A stretch of DNA of 55,605 bases from Longimicrobium sp. (GCA_036377595.1 DASUYB010000158.1:1-55605); one strand, 5' to 3'. Numbered from the stretch's first letter, positions 23,985 to 32,692 are shown. Program-made: numbers and translations. The notes: a model not told the origin generated them from the sequence alone.

Positions 23985-25172
23985 ATGACGATACTGGAAG
24001 CGGAGCGGGAGATCTCGCTCTCCACGGACGAGAGCGTGCGCTACTCGCGGCACCTGATCCTGCCGGAGGTGGGGCCCGAGGGGCAGCGGCGGCTCAAGGC
24101 GGGGCGCGTGCTGGTCGTCGGCGCCGGCGGGCTGGGCTCGCCCGTGGCGATGTACCTCGCGGCCGCGGGCGTGGGGACGATCGGAATCGCCGACTTCGAC
24201 GTCGTCGACACGACCAATCTCCAGCGCCAGATCATCCACGGCACCCGCGACGTCGGCCGCCCCAAGCTCGACAGCGCGCGCGACCGCATCGCCGAGATCA
24301 ATCCCCACGTCGCCGTGGTCCCCCACGCGGAGCGGCTGACCTCGGCCAACGCGCTCGACGTGGTCGGCGAGTACGACGTGGTGGTCGACGGGACGGACAA
24401 CTTCCCCACCCGCTACCTCCTGAACGACGCCGGCGTGCTGCTGGGCAAGCCCGTCGTCTACGGCTCCATCCTGCGCTGGGAGGGGCAGGCGTCGGTCTTC
24501 CACGCGGGCCACGGGCCGTGCTACCGCTGCCTCTTCGCCGAGCCGCCGCCGCCGGGGCTGGTGCCCAACTGCGCCGAGGGCGGGGTGCTGGGCGTGCTCC
24601 CCGGCATCATCGGCAGCATCCAGGCGTGCGAGGCCATCAAGCTGCTGCTGGGCGCGGGCGAGACCCTCACGGGCCGTCTATTGATTTTCGACGCGCTCCG
24701 GATGAGGTTCCGGGAGATGCGCCTGCGGCGCGACCCCGCCTGCCCCGCGTGCGGCGAGAGCCCCACCGTGCGCGGGCTGATCGACTACGAGCGCTTCTGC
24801 GGCATCGCCCCGCAGGCGCCTGGGAAGGGAGCGGAGATGAACGGGCAGATGGCCGAGATCACCCCCACCGAGCTCAAGGAGCGCCTCGACCGCGGGGACG
24901 AGGTGACGGTGATCGACGTGCGCGAGCCGTTCGAGTGGGAGATCGGCAACCTGGGGCGGTACGGCGCGCGCCTGATCCCCATGAACGACCTGGCCGGCCG
25001 CGTGGACGAGGTGCCGCGCGACCAGGACGTGGTGCTGATGTGCCGCTCGGGCGCGCGCAGCGGCCGCATGCTGGAGATGCTGCGCGACCAGGGGTTCGAG
25101 CGGCTGTGGAACCTCAAGGGCGGGATCCTGGCCTGGAGCGACCAGGTGGACCCGTCCATCCCCAAGTACTGA
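23985..25172 (+). CDS. moeB: MoeB/ThiF adenylyltransferase fused to rhodanese
   Basis: A 395-residue fusion of the MoeZ/MOCS3 type. It adenylates the C-terminus of a ubiquitin-like sulfur carrier (MoaD/ThiS/CysO class) and then transfers sulfur. The E1-like domain has YSRHLILPEVG, the ATP site VVGAGGLGSPVAMYLAAAGV, QRQIIHG and the Asp of DGTDNFPTRYLLND. Zinc knuckles are CYRC and CPAC. The rhodanese domain (about residues 290-395) has EVTVIDVREPFEWEIG and the catalytic Cys in VVLMCRSGARS. No carrier protein gene is nearby. The gene leads into the tandem membrane-protein array 14 bases later. Confidence 0.94.
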   Translation: MTILEAEREISLSTDESVRYSRHLILPEVGPEGQRRLKAGRVLVVGAGGLGSPVAMYLAAAGVGTIGIADFDVVDTTNLQRQIIHGTRDVGRPKLDSARDRIAEINPHVAVVPHAERLTSANALDVVGEYDVVVDGTDNFPTRYLLNDAGVLLGKPVVYGSILRWEGQASVFHAGHGPCYRCLFAEPPPPGLVPNCAEGGVLGVLPGIIGSIQACEAIKLLLGAGETLTGRLLIFDALRMRFREMRLRRDPACPACGESPTVRGLIDYERFCGIAPQAPGKGAEMNGQMAEITPTELKERLDRGDEVTVIDVREPFEWEIGNLGRYGARLIPMNDLAGRVDEVPRDQDVVLMCRSGARSGRMLEMLRDQGFERLWNLKGGILAWSDQVDPSIPKY

Positions 25173-25186
25173 TCTCTCGAAGGGCG

Positions 25187-25597
25187 ATGACGACGCAGGG
25201 ACACGCGGAGCAGCGCGGGATGGCGCTCTGCGCCGCGCTGTACGGCGCGGGGCTGACGGCGGTCGTGCTCGTCTCCGGCCCGCGCGACGAGCTCGCGGAG
25301 ATCGTGCTGCAGGTGATCGCGGCCGCGCTCGCCGCGCTGGCCTTCGTGGCCGCCGAGGCGCTGTGGGGGATGCGGCCGTGGGCGTACCCCGCCGCGCGGG
25401 CGCTGGCCGTGGGCACCGTCGGCGTCCTGGCCCTTCCCGCCCTCGCCGCGCTGGCGATGGGCAGGGTGGCCGCGGGGCTGGGCGGCCTCCTTCCCGCGCT
25501 GTGCGTGGCCTTCGTCGTGTTCCCGATGCTGAAGTATCTCCGCCGCCAGTCGCCGCCGCCGCGGGGGCGGACGCCGGCGCCGTGGCCCCGGCCGTGA
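25187..25597 (+). CDS. Small membrane protein, array member 1 (136 aa)
   Basis: First of seven tandem paralogs. A 136-residue protein with four predicted hydrophobic helices. The shared motif AAEALWGMRPWAYPAARAL lies between helices 2 and 3, and a basic, Pro-rich cytoplasmic tail ends it. It begins 14 bases after the MoeB-rhodanese stop, preceded by the weak site GAAGGGCG, and ends four bases before the next member. I do not recognise the family and assign no function. The motif (Glu/Asp-Ala-Leu/Met-x2-x-Arg-Pro-Trp) defines the set. Confidence 0.75.
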   Translation: MTTQGHAEQRGMALCAALYGAGLTAVVLVSGPRDELAEIVLQVIAAALAALAFVAAEALWGMRPWAYPAARALAVGTVGVLALPALAALAMGRVAAGLGGLLPALCVAFVVFPMLKYLRRQSPPPRGRTPAPWPRP

Positions 25598-25601
25598 GCG
25601 G

Positions 25602-25967
25602 ATGATGCGGCGGCGCACCGGCTTCCGGCTGCTGGCGGCATGCGCGGCGGTGATCGGCGCGGCGCTCGCGCACGAGCTGTATCACGGCGAGGAGCTCGTC
25701 GCCCGCGTGTTCCTCGCGATCTCCGCGGCGCTGGCGCTGGTGGCGGCGGACGCGCTCTGGCGCGACCGGCCGTGGGCGTACCGCGCCACGGTGGCGCTGG
25801 CGTGGACGCTCGCCGGCGTTCCCATCGCCGCGGGAACGCTCGGCTTCTCGCTGGCGGGGATGCGCTCGGTGGGGCTGGTGGCGATCGGCGTGGGGAGCAC
25901 CTACATCCTGGCGCCGGCGGTGCGCTACGTCCGCCGGCGGACGCTGGTCCGCCACCCCGCGCCGTGA
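25602..25967 (+). CDS. Small membrane protein, array member 2 (121 aa)
   Basis: Second paralog, 121 residues. The motif reads AADALWRDRPWAYRATVAL, with Asp in place of the usual Glu. The N-terminus MMRRRTGFRLLAACAAVIG matches the Arg-x-Gly-Phe-x-Leu-Leu opening of members 4 and 7. Four hydrophobic segments and an Arg-rich end are visible. Only four bases separate it from member 1, so it is certainly in the same transcript. Function unknown. Confidence 0.75.
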   Translation: MMRRRTGFRLLAACAAVIGAALAHELYHGEELVARVFLAISAALALVAADALWRDRPWAYRATVALAWTLAGVPIAAGTLGFSLAGMRSVGLVAIGVGSTYILAPAVRYVRRRTLVRHPAP

Positions 25968-25976
25968 GGAGGAGCC

Positions 25977-26393
25977 GTGCCGCGGAAGCCCTTCGGCCTG
26001 GTGGTGCTCGGCGTCCTCGCCGGCGTGATCGGCGTCTGGATGGCGTCGTTCCTCCTCTGGCTGGAGCCCGGGGGGCTGGACGGGATGGCCGTCCGCGCGG
26101 CGGTCACCGTCCTGGCCGCCGCCTTCCTCCTGGCCGCCGAGGCCATGATCCGCATGCGGCCGTGGTTCTACCGCGCCTGCAAGGCGCTGGTGTGGGTCTA
26201 CTGCGTGATCGTGATGACGGCGATGTTCGCCGAGATGGGGCTTCCCGGCGTGTTCGCGGGCGCGGTGGTGCTGTTCTTCAGCCTGGGCGTGATCCTGCCG
26301 TTCCTGGCGTACGTGCGCGGCAAGTGGGTGGCGATGACGGGGCCGGTCCCGCCCGTGCTCCCGGTGCGCGCCGCGCCCGGCCGTCGCCCGTGA
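25977..26393 (+). CDS. Small membrane protein, array member 3 (138 aa)
   Basis: Third paralog, 138 residues, starting at a GTG preceded by GAGGAGGAG. The motif is the most diverged of the set: AAEAMIRMRPWFYRACKAL. The opening PRKPFGLVVLGVLAG still follows the basic-Pro/Phe-Gly-Leu pattern. Helix 3 is aromatic (VWVYCVIVMTAMF). The divergence suggests that the duplication is not recent. Function unknown. Confidence 0.75.
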   Translation: MPRKPFGLVVLGVLAGVIGVWMASFLLWLEPGGLDGMAVRAAVTVLAAAFLLAAEAMIRMRPWFYRACKALVWVYCVIVMTAMFAEMGLPGVFAGAVVLFFSLGVILPFLAYVRGKWVAMTGPVPPVLPVRAAPGRRP

Positions 26394-26409
26394 GCGCGGA
26401 GGCGTGGGA

Positions 26410-26820
26410 ATGAACCGTCCGCAGGGGTTCACCCTCCTGGCCGTGATCCTCGGGTTCATGATCTGGAACCCGGTACGGGCGATCATCTTCCCGCCTGCGC
26501 TGGTCGGCGGCGGGGCGATGGTGCGGATGGCGCTGGAGGTGCTGATCGTCGCGCTGATGGCGATCTCGATCGAGGCGCTCTGGCGGGTGCGCCCGTGGGC
26601 CGCGCGCGCGGTCGGCACGCTCTGCGCCGCCACGGTGCTGAAGTACCTGGTGGGGATCGACATCCGCCAGTCGCCCGCGATGGTGTCGATGGAGGCCGCG
26701 GCGGTCGTCCTGCTGGCCGCGGTCCTGGCGATCCCCGCCACCTACGTGCACGCGCGCACCGGGGCGATCCACGGCCGCCGCTCCCTCCGCCGGCGGCCGG
26801 CCGCCGGCCGCGTTCCCTGA
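26410..26820 (+). CDS. Small membrane protein, array member 4 (136 aa)
   Basis: Fourth paralog, 136 residues. The N-terminus MNRPQGFTLLAVILGFMIWN and the motif SIEALWRVRPWAARAVGTL are close to members 5 and 7. I chose ATG 26410 because GGAGG lies seven bases upstream; a GTG at 26404 is an alternative. The cytoplasmic tail is unusually Arg-rich. Function unknown. Confidence 0.76.
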   Translation: MNRPQGFTLLAVILGFMIWNPVRAIIFPPALVGGGAMVRMALEVLIVALMAISIEALWRVRPWAARAVGTLCAATVLKYLVGIDIRQSPAMVSMEAAAVVLLAAVLAIPATYVHARTGAIHGRRSLRRRPAAGRVP

Positions 26821-26836
26821 GCCCCGCAGCGGACCG

Positions 26837-27271
26837 ATGCACCGTCCGAGAGGGTTCACCTTCCTCGCCGCCGTCCTGGCGATCCTGCTCCCCGCGCAGG
26901 TGATCGCGCTGCTGGCGCGGGGCCCGGCCGGCGGCGAATCCGTCGCGGAGCCGGTGCTCGAGCTGCTCCTGGTGGCGCTGACCGCCGTCGCCGCGGAGGC
27001 GCTGTGGCGCGTGCGGCCCTGGGCCACCCGCGCCTGCGGCGTGCTGGCGGCGGTGGCCATGCTGCTGCTGGCGCTGCGGTTCGATGGCGCAGGGTCCCCC
27101 GTGGCGGTGATGACGCGGCTGGCGAACGTCATGCTCCTGGGCGTGATCCTGGTGTTCGCCGTGGTGTGCGTCCACCACACGCTGGAGCACCTCCTCGGCG
27201 GCCCGCGTCCGCGCTACCGGCGGACGGCGCCGCGCATCTCCCGCCCGGTTCCGCCGCGGGGTGTGCGGTGA
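26837..27271 (+). CDS. Small membrane protein, array member 5 (144 aa)
   Basis: Fifth paralog and the longest, 144 residues. The opening is MHRPRGFTFLAAVLAILLP and the motif AAEALWRVRPWATRACGVL. Helix 4 contains VVCVHHTLEHLL, with three His residues not present in its siblings. The stop overlaps the GTG of member 6. Function unknown. Confidence 0.76.
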   Translation: MHRPRGFTFLAAVLAILLPAQVIALLARGPAGGESVAEPVLELLLVALTAVAAEALWRVRPWATRACGVLAAVAMLLLALRFDGAGSPVAVMTRLANVMLLGVILVFAVVCVHHTLEHLLGGPRPRYRRTAPRISRPVPPRGVR

Positions 27272-27654
27272 CGGACCCGTCGCCGCCGCTCGGGTTCGGC
27301 CTGCTGATCCTGGGCCTCCTCGTCTACGTGCTCATGGGGCTCCTGTTCGTCGGCGTCGCGCCGCCGGGCGTGGCGCTCGGCTGGATCGGGGTGCTGCAGG
27401 TCGCGTCCGTCGCGCTCGCCGCCGTCACGATCGAGGCGCTGTGGACGGTGCGTCCGTGGGTCACGCGCGCCTCCGCCGCGCTGGCGATCACGCTGTTCGT
27501 CGAGCTGGCCGCGTTCTCGGACGGGTTGAGCCTTCGCGGCAGGGCCGGGCTCCTGCTCTTCGCCGCCGCCCTCCTGCTGGCGATCGTGGGCTACGTGCAC
27601 GCCCGCGCGGAGAAGCACTTCCGCGCGCGCGTCCCGGCGGCGAGGCGGCCGTGA
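27268..27654 (+). CDS. Small membrane protein, array member 6 (128 aa)
   Basis: Sixth paralog, 128 residues, starting at a GTG that overlaps the previous stop (GTGA). The motif reads TIEALWTVRPWVTRASAAL. The N-terminus TDPSPPLGFGLLILGLLVYV lacks the Arg-Pro of most siblings. Two charged residues at the C-terminus (EKHFRARVPAARRP) are cytoplasmic by the positive-inside rule. Function unknown. Confidence 0.75.
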   Translation: MTDPSPPLGFGLLILGLLVYVLMGLLFVGVAPPGVALGWIGVLQVASVALAAVTIEALWTVRPWVTRASAALAITLFVELAAFSDGLSLRGRAGLLLFAAALLLAIVGYVHARAEKHFRARVPAARRP

Positions 27655-28058
27655 GCCGGCCGACCGGGTTCACGCTGCTGGCCATCTTCCTGGCGCTGTA
27701 CGTGATCGACGGCGTGCGCCACATCGTCACCGAGCCGCCGTTCGTGACGACGGGGCCGTGGGTCTTCACGGCGCTCTGGCTGGTGTCGCTGGTGCTCGCC
27801 GGGGTGAGCGTCGAGGCGCTGTGGAAGGTGCGGCCGTGGGCCCCGCGCGCGGTGACCGCGCTGGCCGTGGTGGCGTTCGCCGCGCTCGCCATCCCGCTGC
27901 TCGCGCGCGGCGCGTTCGTGCCGCGGGCCATGGCGCCGCTGGTGATGGCCGGCGCCGTGATGTGGCTGATCGTGCGCTACGTGGAGTCGGAGGTGCGGCT
28001 GCGGCACGGCTGGTCGGCCGCCGTGCGACGGCGCCGGCGCGTGCCCGGGCCGCCCTGA
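27651..28058 (+). CDS. Small membrane protein, array member 7 (135 aa)
   Basis: Seventh paralog, 135 residues, again with a GTGA overlap. The opening is SRPTGFTLLAIFLALYV and the motif SVEALWKVRPWAPRAVTAL. It ends with a basic tail (RRRRRVPGPP). An 87-base gap separates it from the antiporter gene, so that gene may or may not be in the same transcript. Function unknown. Confidence 0.76.
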   Translation: MSRPTGFTLLAIFLALYVIDGVRHIVTEPPFVTTGPWVFTALWLVSLVLAGVSVEALWKVRPWAPRAVTALAVVAFAALAIPLLARGAFVPRAMAPLVMAGAVMWLIVRYVESEVRLRHGWSAAVRRRRRVPGPP

Positions 28059-28145
28059 TCGTTCGTTGGTGCAGGTTCGGAGGAGGGCGTCGGTCCCTGC
28101 TCCCTGAACCGGGAATCCGTTCACCCCGGCCAGGAAAGGTCGCCG

Positions 28146-30614
28146 TTGCCGCTGCTCTCCATCGCCCCGCCCGCGCTGCCGTTCACCGACCCCGTGCTGG
28201 TCGTCGCCACCGCGACGCTCGTCTTCCTCGTCGTCCCCCTCCTCTTCGAGCGCTTCCGCGTCCCCGGCATCATCGGGCTGATCGTGGCCGGCGCGGCCAT
28301 CGGGCCGCACGGCGCGGGGCTGCTGGCGCGCAGCAACACCATCGTCCTGCTCGGCACGGTCGGGCTCCTCTACCTGATGCTGCTGGTGGGCCTGGAGCTC
28401 GATCTCCACCAGTTCGCCCGCCACCGCGCGCGGTCGCTCGGCTTCGGGGCGCTCAGCTTCCTCGTCCCCGGGGCGATCGGGGTGGGGATGGCGACGCTGC
28501 TGGGATATTCGCTTCCTTCCGCGCTGCTGATCGGCTCCGTCTTCTCCTCGCACACGCTGCTGGCCTACCCCATCGCCAGCCGGCTGGGGATCGTGCGCAA
28601 CGGCGCGGTGACCGCCGCGCTCGGGGGGACGATCCTGACCGAGGTGCTGGCGCTCCTCCTGCTGGCCGTCGTGGTGAAGTCGCGCGGCGGGGCGCTGGAC
28701 GCGGCGTTCTGGCTGGAGCTGGCGATCCCGTTCGCGATCTACGTCTTCGCGGTGATGTGGGGCTTGCCGCGGCTGGGGCGATGGTTCTTCCGCAACGTGA
28801 GCACGGACGGGACGACGGAGTTCATCTTCGTCCTGGCGGCGCTCTTCGCCGCCGCCTGGTTCGCGCACTACGGCGGCGTGGAGCCCATCATCGGCGCGCT
28901 GCTGGCGGGGCTGGCGCTCAACCGGCTGATCCCCGCGCAGGGGGCGCTGATGAGCCGCATCCACTTCGCCGGCAACGCCATCTTCATCCCCTTCTTCCTG
29001 CTGTCGGTGGGGATGCTGGTGGACGTGCGGGTGCTGCGGGGGCGCGCGCTGGCGATCGCCGCCGCGCTGGCCGCGGCCGTGGTCGCGGGGAAGTGGCTGG
29101 CGTCGTTCGCGGCCGAGAAGGTGTTCGGATGGACGGCGGACGAGGGATGGACCGTCTTCGGCCTGACCGTGCCCCACGCGGCGGGGACGCTGGCGATCGT
29201 CCTCGTCGGCTTCGAGGCGGGGATGCTGGACCAGACCGAGGTCAACGGCGTGGTGCTGGTGATCCTGGTCACCTGCCTGGCGGGACCCTGGGCCGTCGCC
29301 CGCTGGGGACGAAAGGTCGCGCTGGGCGAGGAGGAGCGGCCGTACGATCCGCGCGCGGCGCCGCGCCGCATCGTCGTGGCCCTGTCGAAGCCGGAGACGG
29401 CGGACATGCTGATGGAGCTGGCCTTCATCCTCCGCGGCAAGGGGACGGACGAGCCGGTGCACCCGCTGATGGTGGTGCGCGGCGAGGGCGACGACGCGGA
29501 GGCCGAGGTGGCCGAGGCGGAGAAGGTGCTCGCCCACGCCGTCGTGCACGCCGCCGCCGCGGAGGTGCCCGTGGTGCCGCTGACGCGGGTCGATCCCAAC
29601 GTGGCGGAGGGGATCGCGCGCGGGGTGGCGGAGACGCGCGGGAGCCTGGTGGTGACCGGGTGGAGCGCGCGCCGCGGCCCGGGGCAGGCGATGTTCGGCT
29701 CGGTGCTCGACCAGCTTCTCCAGCGCACCCGCCAGGCCGCCGTCGCCGCGCGCATCACCCAGCCGGTGAACACCACGCGCCGCGTCGTCCTGGTCCTTCC
29801 CCCCGCCATCGAGCGCCACCCCGGCTTCGGCGAGGCGCTGCGCACGGTGAACCTGCTGGCCTCGGGCGCCGGCGCGGGATCGATCGCCGCGGTGACGGTG
29901 GGCGGCCTTCCCGAGCGGCTGAAGGCGCTGCACGCGCGGGTGAAGCCCGCCGTCCCCGCGGCGTGGGAGCGGGTGGAGACGTGGGGCGAGCTGCTGGAGC
30001 GGCTGGGCGGGATGCTGCGCCCGCACGACCTGGTGGCCGTCGCGTCGGCGCGGCGGGGGACGCTGGGGTGGCACCCGCGGCTGGCGCGGCTCCCCGAGCG
30101 CATCGCGGCGACGTACGACGGGTCGATGGTGCTGGTCTTTCCCGCGGAGCCCGACCTGGCGGCGATGGACGGCGCGGCGCGGATCTCCGACGCGCTGGCG
30201 CCGGAGCGCGTGGTGCGGCTGGGGCCGATCTCCTTCGTGGCGGCGATCGGACGGCTGGTGGAGGACGTGTTCGACGAGGACGCGGCGCGCGAGGTGGCCA
30301 ACGTGGTCGTCCGCAACGAGCAGCAGTTCTCGTCGGAGCTCGTCCCCGGCGTCGTGCTCCCCCACGTGCGGCTGCGGGGGCTGCCGCGGCCGGTGCTGCT
30401 GCTGGGCGTCAGCCGCGAGGGCGTCGAGTTCCCTCGCGCGCGGCACCCCGCCCGCCTCATCTTTCTCCTCGTGAGCCCCGCCGAGCGCGCCGAGGAGCAC
30501 CTGCGCGCGCTGGCCGAGATCGCCCGCCTGCTCAGCGCGCCCGAGCGCGTGCGCGAGCTGGTCGACCGATTCGCCCCCGGAACGGAGCTGGACTGGCTGC
30601 ATGTCGACGACTGA
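28146..30614 (+). CDS. Cation:proton antiporter, KefB/CPA2-like, with large cytoplasmic domain
   Basis: An 822-residue monovalent cation:proton antiporter. Residues ~10-395 form the 12-13 helix Na/H exchanger domain, with RVPGIIGLIVAGAAIGPHG, LVGLELDLHQF and LLAYPIASRLGIVRNGAVTA. The PLLMS-like ion path is represented by SVFSSHTLLAYPI and the paired EPIIGALLAGLALNRLIP. The C-terminal ~420 residues are cytoplasmic and look like two universal-stress-protein-type repeats rather than a TrkA-N domain. I chose a TTG start at 28146 because AGGAAAGG lies six bases upstream. It likely exchanges Na+ or K+ for H+. Its last bases overlap the dehydratase gene. Confidence 0.9.
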   Translation: MPLLSIAPPALPFTDPVLVVATATLVFLVVPLLFERFRVPGIIGLIVAGAAIGPHGAGLLARSNTIVLLGTVGLLYLMLLVGLELDLHQFARHRARSLGFGALSFLVPGAIGVGMATLLGYSLPSALLIGSVFSSHTLLAYPIASRLGIVRNGAVTAALGGTILTEVLALLLLAVVVKSRGGALDAAFWLELAIPFAIYVFAVMWGLPRLGRWFFRNVSTDGTTEFIFVLAALFAAAWFAHYGGVEPIIGALLAGLALNRLIPAQGALMSRIHFAGNAIFIPFFLLSVGMLVDVRVLRGRALAIAAALAAAVVAGKWLASFAAEKVFGWTADEGWTVFGLTVPHAAGTLAIVLVGFEAGMLDQTEVNGVVLVILVTCLAGPWAVARWGRKVALGEEERPYDPRAAPRRIVVALSKPETADMLMELAFILRGKGTDEPVHPLMVVRGEGDDAEAEVAEAEKVLAHAVVHAAAAEVPVVPLTRVDPNVAEGIARGVAETRGSLVVTGWSARRGPGQAMFGSVLDQLLQRTRQAAVAARITQPVNTTRRVVLVLPPAIERHPGFGEALRTVNLLASGAGAGSIAAVTVGGLPERLKALHARVKPAVPAAWERVETWGELLERLGGMLRPHDLVAVASARRGTLGWHPRLARLPERIAATYDGSMVLVFPAEPDLAAMDGAARISDALAPERVVRLGPISFVAAIGRLVEDVFDEDAAREVANVVVRNEQQFSSELVPGVVLPHVRLRGLPRPVLLLGVSREGVEFPRARHPARLIFLLVSPAERAEEHLRALAEIARLLSAPERVRELVDRFAPGTELDWLHVDD

Positions 30615-31590
30615 GACCGAGACCGTCACCCTCCCCACCGCCGCCGACGTGCGCGCGGCCGCCGAGCGCCTGCGCGGCCACGCCAACCCTACGCCGGTGA
30701 TGACCAGCCGCACGCTGGACGAGATGACGGGCGCCACCGTTTTCCTCAAGTGCGAGAGCTTCCAGCGCGGCGGCGCGTTCAAGTTCCGCGGCGCGTTCAA
30801 CGCCGTGTCGAAGCTGTCGGACGAGGAGCGCGCCCGCGGCGTGCTGACCTACTCGTCCGGCAACCACGCGCAGGCCGTGGCGCTCACCGGCCGGTTGCTC
30901 GGCGTGAAGACGGTGGTGGTGATGCCGGAGGACGCGCCGCCGCCCAAGATCGCGGGGACGCGCGGCTACGGCGCCGAGGTCGTGCTCTACGACCGCGCGG
31001 GACGGACGAGGGAGGAGATCGCCGCGGAGCTGCAGCAGGAGCGGGGGATGACGCTCATCCCCCCGTACGACCACCCGGACGTGATCGCCGGGCAGGGGAC
31101 CGCCGCGCTGGAGCTGATCGCGCAGACGGGGCCGCTCGACGTGGTGATGACGCCCTGCGGCGGCGGCGGCCTGCTCAGCGGCACCGCGCTCGCGGCGAAG
31201 TCGGCCTCGCCCGGGTGCCGGGTGATCGGCGTGGAGCCCGAGCTGGCGGACGACGCCACGCGCTCCTTCCGCACCGGCACGCTGCAGACGACGCACAACC
31301 CGCCGACGATCGCGGACGGGCTGCGCACGCCGTCGCTGGGCCGCTACACCTTCCCGCTGGTCACGCGGAACGTCGACGAGATGCGCACGGTGAGCGAGGC
31401 GCAGATCGTGGAGGCGATGCGCTTCCTGTGGACGCGGATGAAGCTGGTGATCGAGCCCTCCGGCGCCGTTCCCGTGGCCGCGCTCCTGGCCGACCCCGCC
31501 GCGTTCGCCGGCCGGCGCGTGGGGATCGTGATCAGCGGCGGCAACGTCGACCTGGCCAGCGCCTGCGACCTCTTCGCGCGGGAGGGATGA
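30601..31590 (+). CDS. Threonine/serine dehydratase family PLP enzyme
   Basis: A 329-residue fold-type II PLP enzyme of the threonine ammonia-lyase/serine racemase/threo-3-hydroxyaspartate dehydratase group. The Schiff-base Lys61 is in GGAFKFRGAFN, SSGNHAQAVAL binds the substrate carboxylate and PCGGGGLLSG binds the cofactor phosphate. It lacks the ACT regulatory domain of biosynthetic IlvA, so it is a short catabolic or racemase-like form. Exact substrate is uncertain. The ATG at 30601 lies 14 bases before the end of the antiporter gene in another frame, so the two are co-transcribed. Confidence 0.9.
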   Translation: MSTTETETVTLPTAADVRAAAERLRGHANPTPVMTSRTLDEMTGATVFLKCESFQRGGAFKFRGAFNAVSKLSDEERARGVLTYSSGNHAQAVALTGRLLGVKTVVVMPEDAPPPKIAGTRGYGAEVVLYDRAGRTREEIAAELQQERGMTLIPPYDHPDVIAGQGTAALELIAQTGPLDVVMTPCGGGGLLSGTALAAKSASPGCRVIGVEPELADDATRSFRTGTLQTTHNPPTIADGLRTPSLGRYTFPLVTRNVDEMRTVSEAQIVEAMRFLWTRMKLVIEPSGAVPVAALLADPAAFAGRRVGIVISGGNVDLASACDLFAREG

Positions 31591-31646
31591 TCGAGGAGAT
31601 CCTCACCGGATCCCCGAAAATCGTTCGAGGATGGAATCCCCTGATT

Positions 31647-31716
31647 TCACACGGAGGAAACGGAGGGAACGGAGGACCGATCTGAGTCCTCCGTTCCCTC
31701 CGTTCCCTCCGTGTGA
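31647..31716. repeat. Word-repeat hairpin (CGGAGGAAA/CGGAGGGAA)
   Basis: The arms 31647-31677 and 31686-31716 are complementary over 31 bases with one mismatch and an 8-base loop. Each arm is TCACA followed by CGGAG-plus-four words in 9-base steps. It lies between the convergent dehydratase gene and the secreted-protein gene on the minus strand. It is almost identical in word to 54509-54590, 23 kb away. Confidence 0.85.
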
Positions 31717-31754
31717 TTCAATGCTGTTTAGATACCTTGGGATTCTTGGATCGC

Positions 31755-32588
31755 TCACGGCGCGCAGCCGTTGCTGATCTCGTTCTGGTACGGCTGGAAC
31801 ATCCCGGTCCGGCCGACGGGCACGTAGAGGACTTCGGGGCGGCCGCGGGTCCGCGGCTCCACGTACAGCGCGACGTCCTGGTAGCTTCCCTCGCGCACCA
31901 GGTCACCGTCCTTCAGCTGCCGCGGAAGACCGTACCGGATCAGCAGCCGGCCGTGGAGGATGATGTTCGGATGCGCCTGCAGCCAGTCGCCGCCGGACGC
32001 GACCGGCACGTCGTCGGGGATCGGCAGCCGCAGCCGTGGCGCATGGGCGCGCGCCACGTCGGCAGCATCGCGCCCCGCCACCCCGCGGACGTACCATCCG
32101 GGCTCGCCGAACGCGGAGATCACCCAGCGGCCGTCCTCGCGCCGCCACTCCACCCAGTACGGCGAGCCCGCCGGCTGGCCCGGCGGCACGAAGCGCGTCT
32201 CGCCCACGCGGCGCCATGGGCTCTGCTGCGACTCGTACGCGATCGAGACGATCGTTTCTATGGCGACCGCGTCGCCGGAACTGAACGAGTTGCAGACGGG
32301 GCCGTTCCACCCCAGCGCCGAGTCCGTCTGCGCGGCGGGAAAGCGCCAGACGTTCGCGTGGCGGCGCCCGTCGGGGTAGCGCTTGGTGACCACCCACGCC
32401 CACTCGCCGCGCGAGGGGAAGTAGCCCGGCGCGGAGCCGCCGAGCGTGTTCACGAACTCGCGCATGGTCCGCTCCAGGCTCCACCCCGGCCGCGACGCCC
32501 ACGACGTCGTGTCCTGCGCCGCCCCGGCGGGCGGACGCGCCAGCGCGAGGATCGCCGTCGCGAGCAGGGGGATCGCCGTGGTGCGCAT
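31755..32588 (-). CDS. Secreted hypothetical protein, paralog of the next upstream gene, 277 aa
   Basis: A 277-residue exported protein with a signal peptide (IPLLATAILALARPPAGAA, cleavage near residue 24). It resembles its upstream neighbour (32693-33565) along the length. Shared features are a phrase like PYWVEWRREDGRWVISAFGE, a GLPRQLKDGDLV segment, and a final EVLYVPVGRTGMFQPYQ. I do not recognise the family. Two Cys (one in GPVCNSFSSG, one near the C-terminus) are shared with the neighbour and could form a disulfide. The pair appears to be a tandem duplication. Confidence 0.82.
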   Translation of the reverse strand: MRTTAIPLLATAILALARPPAGAAQDTTSWASRPGWSLERTMREFVNTLGGSAPGYFPSRGEWAWVVTKRYPDGRRHANVWRFPAAQTDSALGWNGPVCNSFSSGDAVAIETIVSIAYESQQSPWRRVGETRFVPPGQPAGSPYWVEWRREDGRWVISAFGEPGWYVRGVAGRDAADVARAHAPRLRLPIPDDVPVASGGDWLQAHPNIILHGRLLIRYGLPRQLKDGDLVREGSYQDVALYVEPRTRGRPEVLYVPVGRTGMFQPYQNEISNGCAP

Positions 32589-32692
32589 CGGTTCAACTGG
32601 TTTGATGATTCCCGGAATCGAACGACTCGCTTTTCCAGGCGCACGGATCGGGGGGTGCAGCAGATCGGGAATGCCCCGGCTCTACGTAGGCT

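Noticed and set aside
31647-31716. Possible CRISPR-like array (regular 9-base words)
   Set aside because: The repeats are only 9 bases, without spacers, and fold back as one hairpin. The same applies to 18069, 39610, 52391 and 54509. No cas genes are present.
32600-32625. tRNA T-arm-like string GTTCGATTCC on the minus strand
   Set aside because: The flanking bases do not form the 5-bp T stem, and no acceptor, D or anticodon arm could be drawn; it is the upstream region of a secreted-protein gene.
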